A stretch of 64,000 nt of DNA. Source: Membranipora membranacea. Lineage: Eukaryota; Bryozoa; Gymnolaemata; Cheilostomatida; Membraniporidae. A model generated the notes under the pieces. It saw nothing but the letters and a program-made list of their open reading frames with translations, had not been told where the DNA came from and made no database searches. Both the position numbers and the translations under genes were made by a program. The stretch lies in assembly GCA_914767715.1 (NCBI GenBank), contig OU612072.1:25358001-25422000 (forward strand), written 5' to 3'. This document shows positions 1 to 12,406 of the stretch, piece by piece; position 1 is the first letter of the stretch; every line of letters begins with the position of its first letter.

Positions 1-451
1 ATTTATTTTCAAGCATACTGTGGTGACATTAATCATTCTTACCTATTTCTGCCACATGAACGCAAATGTTGTAAAAGCTTGTCTCCCAGGCACACAAACA
101 ACTTTGAGGCTTCTTTTATTGACAGGCCAAATATCAGAGTTTCTCAAACAAGGAAAGCTAGATGCAGTTAACAACTTTCAGACTGAAATACTCCTCGAAA
201 TCATGAACAACTAAATAACTCAACATTAACTCAACATTATAATTTTTCTAAACACATCGTTTAACACATAAATCTCATAGATTTCAAGGGTGATGACTCC
301 TCTGATGGAACAGATATAAAGGCTTCGGAAACCATCAAGCTGAGTATCAATTTGTGCACTCTTAATAGACAATGGATGACTGCCTCCACATTCATCGACA
401 TCCAACCCGTTCTAAAAGAGTAGTCACCAGCACTGGATCCCGGCCAAATCA

Positions 452-625
452 CCTCATAATTTCTTCACAGCATTTTTTTTCATAATTTCCTTATAATTTC
501 CTCTTAATTTTCCTCATAATTTTCGTCATAATTTTCCTCATAGTTTCTCATCATAATTTCTTCTAATAATATTCTCTCATAATTTCTCCTTATAATTTCT
601 TCTAATAATTTTCTCTCATTGTTAC
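452..625. repeat. AT-rich minisatellite of CATAATTT-type units
   Basis: Degenerate short units built on tcataatttc / ttctaataat are repeated about fifteen times. The same block is present in duplication copy 2 at about 41385-41545. No coding potential is seen. Confidence 0.7.
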
Positions 626-984
626 CCTGGGTCTGAAGCTTTCTGGTAGTCGGAGCTGCCTGTCTCGGTCAATACCTCAAAACTAGGCATCACCGACGAC
701 GAGCAGGCAGTCTCAACTCCTCAGCTCAACAGCCTCAGGTCCTTAGATGATTATGAGAATTCAAAATAATAACAAAAAATAGAAATTTTTTCTCCAATAA
801 TTTCAAGATTTAAAATCAATTTTATTGCATCAAAGTCCATTATCTTTCCTCCTACTCACGTGTGAATTTGATTTGAAAATTTCATAGGTACCCCCTCGAA
901 CTGCGACCCTTACTCCTTATTAAAATGAAATGGTTCCATGACTTACTGTGGTTTTCTTGAATTAAGAGGAAGATCATTTTTATG

Positions 985-2625
985 CACTTAATAATCCAGC
1001 TGGTTGTGAACCTGTAATATAGAAAATAACATAGCGTGAGTACAAAGCCAATAAATCATGGTTTAATTATCAGTACAATGGTGTACAGATTTTGTATACC
1101 ATGGAGTACTTGACACCAGCTTACAAATGCTAATCCATAAATGATTGGCATCTTTGCTTGGATTTATTTTTAATCACGCTTGTCTCCAATACAGGGTGTG
1201 AATCAATGAATACTGTCACTGAATACTGGGAAATGATATGAATAGATTTTCTCGATATACTGACGGAGATGATACTTATGATGTCTACTTACGATTTCAA
1301 TAAAGTTAAGAGCTAGGTAAAGTAAGGAGTTAATTAAACAAAAACAATAGTCTGAAGGTCCTGAGATCTCTCCTCACTCGGCGAGCACCAATTGTGGGAT
1401 TCCGGGTTATTGAGTCACCACATTAACTATCTGCTACTGAGATCTGTGCTCATGAGCTCGGCATGATGATTCTCACTATGTGACACTGACTTATTTAGAT
1501 GTGATCTCATTTGATTGAAGATTAAACCCTTGACTCAAGAGCATGCCTTTTAATTCTTATCAAGTTTAAAATCAAACGCAATTCAACTAAACAATACATG
1601 TCTGATTTCAACAAGTTATTCTTTCTAGTTGATGATGCCATGCATGCTCAATTTAATACATTTAACTAAATTAGTCGATGATACAAATAATCCAACTAAC
1701 TGTTATACTGTGCCAATATTAAATAATAAGTTCTATTTCCCTATAAATATCAGTAATGTAAATAAAAATATTATGATAAAAACTGTAAAACTTCCATGAC
1801 TAAAAACTGACCTGTCTCCAAATGACGTTGCAAACAAAGAGGAGCTGTATGTCTACCAGGTGGTCGCCAAACAGATCATGCTTTTCCATTGGTGAACCAT
1901 GGTCTTATATGGCATGGTTTCAGACACATCAAAAAACTGCTGACGCTCATCAGTAAACAAACACAAGAAAACACCAAAACACATCGGCGCCGAAAGTGGG
2001 TTGATCGGCCACAAGAGTGGGTTGATCGGCCGCAAGATTGGGTACAGATATTAAGATTAGCACTTTGATTTAATTCAGTTGCCTTCGATCAAGGTTCCTT
2101 TCATTCAGTTCACTTTGATCGAGGTTAAATTTCCTGTCTGTTACTAGCGTGTCCCCGAGTCGAGTTTGAGTGTACTGATGATGATGCTTGCTAAAATATT
2201 GGATGTTGTTATTGTGTTTGATGTTGGTATAGAAAATTCTCCTGTTTGCTGCTGTAGATGCGACATCTGCACCCCATGATTGCAATTGTCCTCGATTGCT
2301 ATGACATGTCATAAGATCTGGCATGTAGATGCGACAAAACAATGGATTGGTAGTTATAAAGATAGTTGGCCAAAGGTCAAATGTGGTAGGCGGATTATGT
2401 AGGTAAAGATAATTGCTCCATTATAATAGTAAATCTGGGATCCACCTACTGGCCGGACAGAACATCATAGTGTACTACAAATAACATGGTAAATTATGAA
2501 ACAATAGGTAAAAATGAGCCCAGGCATTTAATGCCTCCGATAGAAGGTTCAACGGCAGAATCTCATTGCAGTGCACAGAGTCCTGGAATTTGGTACAGCC
2601 ATTGCAGCCATATTCTGTTGGTCTT
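985..2625. repeat. Long internal direct repeat X1 of the duplicated block
   Basis: It starts at ttaataatccagctgg and matches 4804-4917 plus 6507-7940. X1 has one unit of a ~300-bp subrepeat where X2 has two. X1 also contains about 370 bp (about 1996-2365) absent from X2, including two ttgatcggcc-bearing units. The paired repeats flank the P2X7-domain ORF like terminal repeats of a composite element. They lack clear TG..CA ends and no reverse transcriptase is seen. Confidence 0.75.
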
Positions 2626-3313
2626 ATGTGTCAATTATGACTTGATCACCAAGTAAAATTGATAGATATATATATATAAACAGTGGTGATATTACAAGCT
2701 AGGCCATCCCATAAACATATCTGCAAAATATGTTGAGTATGATGTATTTATTCACAATTTTAGAAACTTATTAGCTGGGCTGCATTATAATTAAAATGCC
2801 GATCGCGGGCTAAGGTTGGGTTGACAGGGGAACCCTAAACTCGAAGTGAGATACATCAAGTGGCAAGGGGGCAAGCCAAAAATTCGTAAAGTCTACGAAC
2901 CATCTACATCAAGTGAGTTCAGATTTTATATTAGGTACTTTACCAGCTAAAAACGCACAGAATTTGTTTACAATCATCAATTTGACATCCAAATTTGAGT
3001 AATTATTAATCTTAACCACATTGACATCATAGAGGCAATAATAATCATCATCATCTACAGACTATGTCTCACGTCTTCAACTTCAGCTACATCAAGTGAT
3101 GACAACTAAAGATTTTTCACAGTTACCGACACTACCTGATGCACCTAATACAATGACTGACACACTGGACAAGGGAGATGCTTCCACTGCTCTTGCAACG
3201 TACCATGAAAGGAGCAGATTCCTTGTCATGTAAATGTTGCTAAGGCGCGTATAATTCATTACTCAGGTTGGTGGCCCTGGAATGTGCAATTTTAGTCATT
3301 GTTCCATGTTTGA

Positions 3314-4003
3314 TTACAGTTGATCATCATCATCTGCCTCTTGTTGTGATTCGTTGCTATCAGCAGCTTCCTCAAATCCAACATAGTTTCCTGATGGAAA
3401 AACAGTTCTAATCTTTTTGGTGACACACTGAGGGATATGTCTTCGCTGCTTGTATCCACATTTTCCGTATATCCATACTGTAAACTGTCTGTATGCAATA
3501 TACCTTCTTTTGGCATCGGTAAGTCTTCGGTTCCTTATACCAGCATGTCCAGCTTTTTGATACAAGTAGGCAACTCTATCAAGCATTGTTGTATACAGGC
3601 ATTGATGGAAAAGTGATGGATGCAAAGTTATGCATTGATATCGCCCTGTATCTGCAAATAAAACGTTCTCAGCACACATTGCCTTTATTTCTTCAGACTC
3701 CTGGCAGCAGCTGACATCGAAGAAACTTTTGGCAAACTTTACTGGCACACAGCAACCATTACAGAGACACCAGTCTACAGCTGTGATACGCTGCTCATAC
3801 AATCTCTGTCTTGCCTCCTTTCTCGCTTGCGCAGCGGCTAACTCTCCAGGTTGCGCTGGTTGTTCGTCACTCCATCCAGGAGAAACATTGCCTTTGTTTC
3901 GCCGATCATTATTTGTTTGAAGCCGCTGTAGCCGCCCCAGAGCATAATCATCACCCTCACTGTCACTTGAACTTCAATCAGCGATGTTGAACCTCCTAGC
4001 CAT
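3314..4003 (-). CDS. P2X7-type intracellular (ballast) domain protein, one in-frame TGA near the start
   Basis: The frame from 4003 down to the stop at 3314 encodes about 229 residues. The C-terminal ~160 carry the Cys/His pattern of the P2X purinoceptor 7 intracellular domain: a WCLCNGC cluster, DVSCCQE, the CIT.H motif, and then the AYRQFTVW and IPQCV...IR..FP...Y.GF signatures. The tail is acidic. In animals this zinc-binding domain occurs alone or fused to other modules, without the P2X channel. No transmembrane channel part is seen. A Ser/Asp/Glu-rich linker lies upstream. The ATG at 4003 is followed after nine codons by TGA (3974-3976), so either translation starts downstream (first Met at 3802), an intron removes the stop, or the gene is dead. 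The identical TGA is in the second copy. Lying between long repeats, it may be mobile-element cargo. Confidence 0.68.
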
Positions 4004-4803
4004 AATCAGCTTATGAAGAAGAAATGCCTTGGCATCTTTGCAATCTATCAACCACAAACATATCTGTATTCCAAACAATTTTACACTATAGTGCTACATA
4101 AATAAACGATTGTTGTTGGTGGGGGCTAATTTTATTTTGCCAACAATGCAATCTTGCCTGACAGAATAAGTTAAACATGTTCCATTTCACCTTGCATATT
4201 ATTTACCAGTGATCCATAATGGATAACAACCCTTTTCACAAGCCCTAGAAATGGATGTTGGCAAAATAAGAACAACATGGTATCTTTGAGTCATCCGACC
4301 ATCTAAGTAATTGCTTGTGTTTCACAAAGATCAAAGTCAGATCATAGTTCTCTAACTGTATGGTATTATAATCATCTATTATTATTATGAACTCGTTATT
4401 ACAGTTATGCAAACACATCTCGCCAAGGATGGTTGCCAGAGCTTTCAAACTATGAATAAAGACACCTATTCATCAATTTATCATCACTGAAAGATGTCTG
4501 TTAAATATTTGTTGATGTAAATAATCTGTGGATATTAGTAGCTATAACACTGTGTATGACATATTAGCCTTTTGGGACTACTATATCAGAGCCCTATATA
4601 AACACTATTGGCCTGCTTTGCAGCAAACATTGTGTCACATGAAGATGCTAGCATTGTAGCAGAATAATTAGGGTGCTACCATAGCGATGTAAAAACAACA
4701 ACAATTTTTTTTTTCTTATTGGTAACAAGTAGTGCATTTCTTTATTATTGCTGCCTCTTTTAGTGATTTTATGGAATAGTGCGATTCTGACGCAACGATC
4801 CCT

Positions 4804-7800
4804 TTAATAATCCAGCTGGTTGTGAACCTGTAATATGGAAAATAACATAGAGTGAGTTACAAAGCCAATAAATCATGGTTTAATTATCGGTACAATGGTG
4901 TACAGTGTGTATACCATTAGGCCAGAAGCAGCTATAGCATTAGTTGTTATGGCACGGACAATATTTGATGGCAGGATATTGATCACGTTTTATACTTCAT
5001 TGGTGTATATTCTGTAAAATTCACTGGGTGTACCCAGTTATAGTGGTAATATTTAGAAATTAAAAGGTGTTTTTTTTGGCGTTATATGTGTGGGGAAATA
5101 ACTCCTATTCTGTGTAGTCTAACTAATCTAATCATGAGGGAATTCCAGGTTGAAATTGCATTGTTGGATTAGTTGACGTGGCAATTAATTCACGAAGTAA
5201 ACTTGTAGAGAAGTCTGCTCGTATCAGACCAGCACAAATTGAAAAATTTCAATTGAATTATGTCAAACTTCTTATGGGACTAGTATGATATTGTATGGTC
5301 TTAAGACCACTGTCTTGGGCCAATTACCAACAACATTTTTGATGTTTCAAATGCCTCTTATGACATTTGTTGGCTGGCTATCTTTTGCATAACACATGAG
5401 CAAAGAGTTCAATGAGTGCCTCACTTTTCAGCAAAGGAACCCAATTGTCAGAGTCTAAACAACTTATATATGCCCCTGCTTCGCATACTTTCCTAATATG
5501 CTAATGACATGATATGGGGATATGCAGTAGCGCTGTCTCTCACCAACCACGTCATGCAATGATAAAACATATACAATGTAGAACCCAGGACTACTGCATC
5601 AAACTCTTGACTTCCGACTAATCACATATCGATAGTGTGAATATTTGGGATATGCAGTGGTGCTGCGGCTGAGCTCTTCAACTGGGTACACATTTTTTTC
5701 CTACATCAAATTTGTCTCACGGCTAGGCTGCTTTTTGTCTTGTTCTCATTGAGATGTAGTGCTGTCGCTGACCACCTTTTAAAATTATGTGATAGAATAT
5801 CTTGTTAAAATCATAGTGGATCGGGAGCAACAGGCATGCAGGCAATTGGATCAAACTTGTTCTAGGTTACACCCTTATTTCTTTATATTCAGCACTTAAT
5901 TATACCCTTGGAACACCTTTTATTTAAACTCTTAATATTTCAATCATTAAAAGCAATCTTTAGAGGAAATGAGGATATGCTGCTGCTGACATGCTCGCTA
6001 CAACTGGGTACACCCTTAATATTGGATTCAGCACGTTGTTCCACCCTAGAAACATCTTTTATTGAATTCTTAACATTTCACTTATTATAATTATGCAATT
6101 TTGAGAAATATTTCGGATATACTGCCGCAAGACAGTATCATACTAACCTCACAAAGATCTGACATAATACTTATTGAAAATATAAATTTGTCCTGATCTA
6201 ACACGAGCAGACTTCTGCAAGTTTAAATTGGCAAGTCAACAAAATCCCCACAATGCAGTTTCAACCTGGAATTCCCTGAAGATTAGATGAGTAATATTAC
6301 ACAGAATAGGAGTTATGGCCCCACACATATAATGCAAAAACAAAACACCTTTAAATTTCTAAATATGACCATTAAAACTTGGTACACCCGGTGAATTTTA
6401 CAGAAGAAACATCAATGAAGTATAATATGCAATCAGTTTCCTGCCATCAAAAATTGTCCGTGCCATTTTTTTATAGAGCAGTTACAGCTAGGTTGCTTCT
6501 GGCCTACATGGAGTACTTGACACAAGCTTACAAATGCTAATCCATAAATGATTGGCATCTTTGCTTGGATTTATTTTTAATCACGTTTGTCTCCGGTACA
6601 GGGTGTGAATCAATGTATACAGTCACTGAATACTGGTAAATATTATTTATAGATTTTCTTGATATACTGACGGAGACGATACTTATGATGTCTACTTACG
6701 ATCTCAATAAAGTAAAGAGCTAGGTAAAGTAAGGAGTTATTTATACAGAAACAATAGCCAATAAATCATGGTTCAATTATCAGTACAATGGTGTACAGAT
6801 TTTGTATACCATGGAGATTTGACACCAGCTTACAAATGCTAATCCATAAATGATTGGCATCTTTGCTTGGATTTATTTTTAATCACGCTTGTCTCCAATA
6901 CAGGGTGTGAATCAATGAATACTGTCACTGAATACTGGTAAATGATATGAATAGATTTTCTCGATATACTGACGGAGATGATACTTATGATGTCTACTTA
7001 CGATTTCAATAAAGTAAAGAGCTAGGTAAAGTAAGGAGTTAATTAAACAAAAACAATAGTCTGAAGGTCGTGAGATCTCTCCTCACCCGGCGAGCACCAA
7101 TTGTGGGATTCCGGGTTATGGAGTCACCACATTAACTATCCGCTACTGAGATCTGTGCTCATGAGCTCGGCATGATGATTCTCACTATGTGACACTGACT
7201 TATTTAGATGTGATCTCATTTGATTCAAGATTAAACCCTTGACTCAAGAGCATGCCTTTTAATTCTTATCAAGTTTAAAATCAAACGCAATTCAACTAAA
7301 CAATACATTTCTGATTTCAACAAGTTATTCTTTCTAGTTGATTATTCCATGCATGCTCAATTTAATTCATTTAACTAAATTAGTCGATGATACAATAATC
7401 CAACCAAGTGTTATACTGTGCCATTATCAAATAATAAGGAAAGTTCTATTTCCCTATAAATATCATTAATGAAAATAAAAATATTGTGATAAAAACTGTA
7501 AAACTTCCATGACTAAAAACTGACTTGTCTACAATAATGAAGTTGCAAGCAAAGAGGAGCTGCATGTCGACCAGATGGTTGCCAAACGGATCATGCTTTT
7601 TTATTGGTGAACCATGCTCTTATATAGCATGGTTCCAGACACATTAAAAAACTGCTGACGCTCATCAGTCAACAAACACAAGAAAACACCAAAACACATG
7701 TGGTAGGCGGATTATGTAGGTAAACATAATGGCCCCATTATAATAGTAAATATGGGATCCACCAACTGGCCGTACAGAATATTATCGCGTACTATAAATA

Positions 7801-7940
7801 ACATGGTAAATTATGAAACAATAGGTAAAAATGAGCCCGGACATTTAATGCCCCCGAGAGAAGGTTTAACGGCAGAATCTCATTGCAGTGCACAGAGTCC
7901 TGGAATTTGGTACAGCCATTGCAGCCATATTCTGTTGGCA
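4804..7940. repeat. Long internal direct repeat X2, interrupted by the TIR element
   Basis: This is the second copy of X1. It contains a tandem duplication of the ~300-bp unit beginning ccaataaatcatgg (first unit split by the 4918-6506 insertion, second unit from about 6751). It then runs collinear with X1 to attctgttgg near 7940. The same arrangement is at about 45712-48845 in copy 2 of the segmental duplication. Confidence 0.75.
4918..6506. mobile_element. 1.59-kb element with ~390-bp inverted termini and 3-bp (CAT) target duplication, copy 1
   Basis: The left arm (4918 to about 5310) is the imperfect reverse complement of the right arm (about 6120-6506). Both outer ends read TAGGCCAGAAGC. 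The flanks are accat / catgg. The uninterrupted sequence tataccatgg is seen at about 1096-1106, so CAT was duplicated. The interior has no ORF of interest, so this is a non-autonomous DNA transposon or fold-back element. The superfamily cannot be assigned from the termini alone. Confidence 0.82.
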
Positions 7941-8159
7941 TTTTGTGTTTGTTATGCGGTCAATCAAAGCCGATTTGGATGTGAGAAGGTTCACAATGTG
8001 GTTAATAACACGAACATGCTGGTCTTTGAAAAGACGCATCGTTAGCATGCCAAACGGCGTGGTTTGGCATGATCGACATGTGGAGTTGCCTCCCCACGGG
8101 ATTTTGTGGGCCTGTCTAGCTACACCTTTAGCCAATGATGAGCTAGTAATATTGAAATT

Positions 8160-8384
8160 TAGATAAAAGCTCATAAAAGTGACAATAAATGATACAAATC
8201 ACTGATTAACAACTCTAGAATACCATTGTTATCAGTTAAAAAGCATTGTTCGGTATGATAGATTTGGCATTCATGGCCCTGCTGTCTCCTGTCATGAAAG
8301 TTATCACTGTTATGTGACTGAAGCTTAGACATTGTGACATGATTCGGCGAAAAATGTTAGTGCCGCGTCCTAACACCTAATATT
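8160..8384. repeat. Dispersed repeat R (reference copy, right edge of the duplication)
   Basis: This ~225-bp unit begins with a conserved block (taaaagtgacaataaatgat) and ends with a gaaagttatcactg region. Diverged copies lie at about 39545-39735 and 40160-40370. It contains the TA at about 8215 into which the 13.5-kb transposon jumped in copy 2. Confidence 0.7.
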
Positions 8385-9266
8385 CAATTCTTCCTTATAT
8401 TTATACACTTAATTCCTTGGAATTTCTAGCAGTTATAATATAATATTATATAATATATAGAATTTCCAAAGATAATTTTTCTGGCCCTAGTAAATGTCCT
8501 TTTGACAGCATATTTGGCTCTATGGAAATTTGTCCTGAAATTTGGTAGATTCATTGCAGCCGAGCTAATGTTTCAGCATAAAAAGGCCTTATGAGATCTC
8601 ATCAAAACGTTTGATAATTGTAATTCATGGCATTGATTACGCTAAATGTAAACACTCAAAACAAAATATGCTGTGAATGACAGCCCAGGGTTAACCTCTT
8701 GTTCCCAGAAAAATTATTGTTGATATTTCTTTCTTATGGATTTTATCTGGTGTTTCATCTGCAACTGCACCCATTTGGTTAAGTTGACCTAACCTTAGGA
8801 TCTGAATGTTATTTCGAGTACATTACGGTCACCTAATTATGTTTCTTACCTTTGCATATTGGCGAGATATACGGTACAAAGCTCTGTGTTGGAAAGGAAT
8901 CACAAATTATGGATACCGTTCCCCTTCAATAAGTGATACAATTTTTTAGAATGCATATTCTTACTCTTAACAGTTATTGTTTTTTTCAGCGACAAGCCAA
9001 CGAATAAGAACATATAAGATTAAGTAATATATAATATATTAAATGCTTGTAGGAACTGATCAGCCTGAGATCGTTCCCCTTAGAAGTTTGGAAGAGTGAA
9101 AGTTTAATAGGAGTAATAAGATATGATAGTTTAAGTTATATTATAACTGACTTGTATTTCAGGGAATCGTGTGTATTGATAATCAGATAGATTAAATATT
9201 AGGTGATAGGGCTGGTCCTGAAAAATCATATAATAGCTGCAGGTTTATGTTATATGAGAGAAGGGT

Positions 9267-9484
9267 CCTTTTGGTGATGGCCTTTTAAAGTAAGATTGTA
9301 AATGATTGAAAAGTGCTGAATACCAAAGCTGTTCCGAATAAGGGCTTGACTGAGTAGCAGCTTCTCTGTAATAATCCTTTTGGTGATGGCCTTTTAAAGT
9401 AAGATTGTAAATGATTGAAAAGTGCTGAATACCGAAGCTGTTCTGAATAAGGGCTTGACTGAGTAGCAGCTTCTCTGTAATAAT
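9267..9484. repeat. Tandem duplication, 2 x 109 bp
   Basis: The units 9267-9375 and 9376-9484 differ at only a couple of positions. They lie in a gene-free interval (8.4-10.3 kb) where I see no other supported feature. Confidence 0.9.
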
Positions 9485-11288
9485 CTACGGTGTTTACTAT
9501 ATCACTGAGCAAAGTGTGTAATGTGTTTGAAAGTTTTGGTGTGTTTTTGCAAACCATTATCCTTAATTCATTCGACAGATACTATGGGCAAACCAAATTG
9601 GCCAGCCTGTGAAGACTGCAGAGACAAAAATAGGATACAATCTACAGTTTCTGCATACATGTAGATGGTTCTTGTCTGACTCTTCATTCATTATTGTATC
9701 AAATAACCATTATTGCGGCAACCACAATATTTCGCCAAATGTCGTCACAATGACTAAGCTATGGTAACATAACATTGGTGACAGTCATGACAGCGAACAT
9801 TGATGGACAGGAATACCAAATATATCATACTGAATAATGCCTACCAGATGTTAACAATGGTATTTCAGAGTTTTTAAAGAGGGGATATGGGTCAGATTCA
9901 CTTTCTCCCGTCCCTATCCAGGTTCCCGTCCCTATGTAGGTTAATACCACAACCATTAACCTACATATACACCATGTGGATATGGAAATGTCTGGCTTTG
10001 ATAGCTTCAGAATATTTTATGCAAGACAACCAGCAAATCAAAACAACCCTAGGCTATTGCCTATAGATATTTTCTCATTTTGAGAATCAGTGTGGGATGT
10101 ATACAGATCACACTCTGGCAACTCTACTTTGACCTTTCAATATTGGCACAAGTCAAGCGACACTCAAATGAGCTCTGTTCGCTTACGTTATGTCGGTGGT
10201 GATTGACATTTGTAAGAATATTTTTTTGAAGTCATTTGTGTATGATTGGATAGGACTGATGTTATACTTCAAAACCTTCTCTTGGAGGATCGCTGTTGGT
10301 GAGCCGGTGTTAATTCTCTTATTGTGATAAGATTGTTCATCCAATTAATAATTTAAACATTTATTTGTATTAATTATCTTGCACAGTATTGTTAGATATT
10401 ACGGTTATCGATGTAATTTTACAGTTGAGTCATGTGACGAAGACATTCCAATGCTCGGGTCACTAAAACAATCTCACGAGAACACAACTGATTATGAAGT
10501 CACCTGCGAAGGGGATTCCAGGCAATCTGGGGTAGTGAGCAGCAACAGCAACCACACAACTAACAGGTAATAAAAAAAGCTGACAAGGGTTAAAACAAAT
10601 TGTTTCAATTATTCTTGATATGTTACTCCCAATATTTTGTTTGGGGCAATCTTTAAAAAAAACTGAAATAAATTTTACCTACATCAAAGCAAATACTGGT
10701 TCAACCTTTCTATCAAAGTTTTTTTTTACCAACAGATTCTCCAGACCACAAGAAATACAGCATGTTAGAGATTGTGAGCGTAGTATTAAGTGCACTACTG
10801 TTAGTGGTGGTTGGAGCTACGCTTATTCATAAAATGTCCAGAAGGTAAGTCAATGTGATCTACAATATCCTACCTATTATATTTTGCTTAGATATAGTTA
10901 GCTTTAAGCTTGCTAGCTACACCGTTTTAAATCCAGAGCACTTCTATTTATTATTTACACAGACGATCATATCTTTGATTGTTTGCGAACTTCATGTTGT
11001 AGAAACGCAGATATAGGAATCATGCAGCACCAACGATCGCGTCCGCTACCAGAAGTTCCTAAAATTGGAGTTCCAGGTAAGTAACTTTAACCTTTGTAAA
11101 CATGTGTCAAAAACTCACTCATATATTAATGCACCATTTTATTGCATGAAAAAAACATTTAAAAATATATAAGTTTTCGCAAGATTATAAATGCAGGAAA
11201 CAGTTTGAGGTTTTAGTCACCAACAACTTAAAATACTAATTAAGAAGAACACAAGACTGTCATTACATTGAGAAAAGATTAGTAACAA

Positions 11289-11916
11289 TCAGGAATGAGA
11301 TTTAAGTTTTCTTGTGATCTCATGCTGAACAAGACTTTGACAACTAGCCTCTGATGAACAGCCTGTATATCTCTGAAAATACTCCAGGTGTTTTCTATGT
11401 AGAAACTCCTCAGGGCAAAGCCTACAGAAGTACTCTTTGTTCTCATATTCATCTGAAAATCCGTCTTTGGCTCCACATTGCATACATGCCTTTGCACATG
11501 CGTACCAAGGCCATGGTTTGAATATTTCTGGTAATACCTTCAGAGTATACCAAGCTGAAATAATAGAAGAGTGATTGTGATGACTTACTACTGATTACTT
11601 ATAAGCGTTGATAGATTTCCAAAAAGAAATTTTCATCCACGGTCTAAGTGTTCTAGCTCAGGTGGTGATGATGTTGCATAACTTTGATTGTCCCTTATAC
11701 TGCTTACTATGATTTTCTATCGGAATAGAAAAATAACATTGCGGCTTAGAAGCATTTTAATGTTTACTAAAGCTAGATTCACATGATGTTCATGCTATGA
11801 AGATTTTAACACTTACATGGAAACGATCCATCCGGGCAGTAGTTCCGTGCTTCTATCTCAACATTTAATAGTGTAGCCAAGAAGAGAGCACATGAATTTA
11901 TTGTAGCGGGTCTCAT
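11289..11916 (-). CDS. Small secreted Cys-rich protein, two exons, antisense in the receptor intron
   Basis: Exon 1 is 11916-11817 and exon 2 is 11554-11289, joined at a gtaagt donor and tttcag acceptor. Together they encode 121 residues, exactly in phase, with TGA at 11289. Residues 1 to about 24 form a signal peptide with a hydrophobic ALFLATLL core. The mature part has about eight Cys: NYCPDG at the exon end, then ACAKACMQC, FCRLC and GCSSEASC clusters. No family is recognised and no transmembrane segment is seen. The gene lies on the opposite strand between two tail-side exons of the receptor-like gene. A decayed duplicate occupies the same place in the second receptor copy (15360-16330). 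The start was chosen because it gives the signal peptide and aligns with the duplicate's ATG. Secreted or defence/adhesion roles are possible but not shown. Confidence 0.6.
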
Positions 11917-12406
11917 GATGATTTTCAATGTAACTGATCTATGAGATGAAAGGCTGAACGTTTTATACACCAACCCCACTTGAGGCTGGATTGCCAAAAG
12001 CCACATTCTGTGTCACCTCACACTGCTTTCCTTTATTGTGAAGTTGACTTTGTGGTTTAGTATGACATACGTGTCTTTTGTAATCAGCTTATTAGGTGTT
12101 TTTTTACGCAGGTAAATCTTAATCATTGACGCATTACTGGATAAAGGACTGAATTTTTTTTACATATATGCTGGCAGGTGTTAACTTGATCCGTGAATGC
12201 TGCAGGATAAATTAATATCTTAATAATTAACACTTACCAATTAAATATGACATGGCTGAATTCTTTTCTTATAGATATTGAGAGCGCTGGTGTAGTGAAC
12301 TGGATACTGATTTCGGATACAGGTGTATAGGAGCCACAGATCCGTACCCTGATTACAACACCATCAACCAGGATGAAACTTTAAGTGTTTACCAGCGCAA
12401 TATCCT

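Larger units (their letters stand above)
1..8384. repeat. Segmental duplication, copy 1 (uninterrupted; runs off the left edge)
   Basis: Base 1 aligns with 40937 and the match runs with few substitutions and small indels to about 49124, then resumes at 62611 and stops near 8384/62781. The true left border lies outside the window. Both copies carry the same P2X7-domain ORF, the same long-TIR insertion and the same internal direct repeats. Copy 1 lacks the 13.5-kb insertion found in copy 2. After about 8384 the two loci are unrelated. Confidence 0.95.

Noticed and set aside
460-620. CRISPR-like array
   Set aside because: The units are degenerate and contiguous with no constant spacers, and the genome is eukaryotic. 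It is an AT-rich minisatellite.
2070-2342. 90-codon minus-strand frame present in both copies
   Set aside because: Low-complexity Asn/His/Arg content and no recognisable domain. It lies in the segment that distinguishes X1 from X2.
985-7940. LTR retrotransposon with X1 and X2 as LTRs
   Set aside because: No TG..CA ends, primer-binding site, gag or reverse transcriptase was found between them.
7752-8174. Overlapping open frames on both strands (92-102 codons), conserved in both duplication copies
   Set aside because: Conservation is explained by the recent duplication. No motif, splice signals or codon pattern supports any of the three frames.
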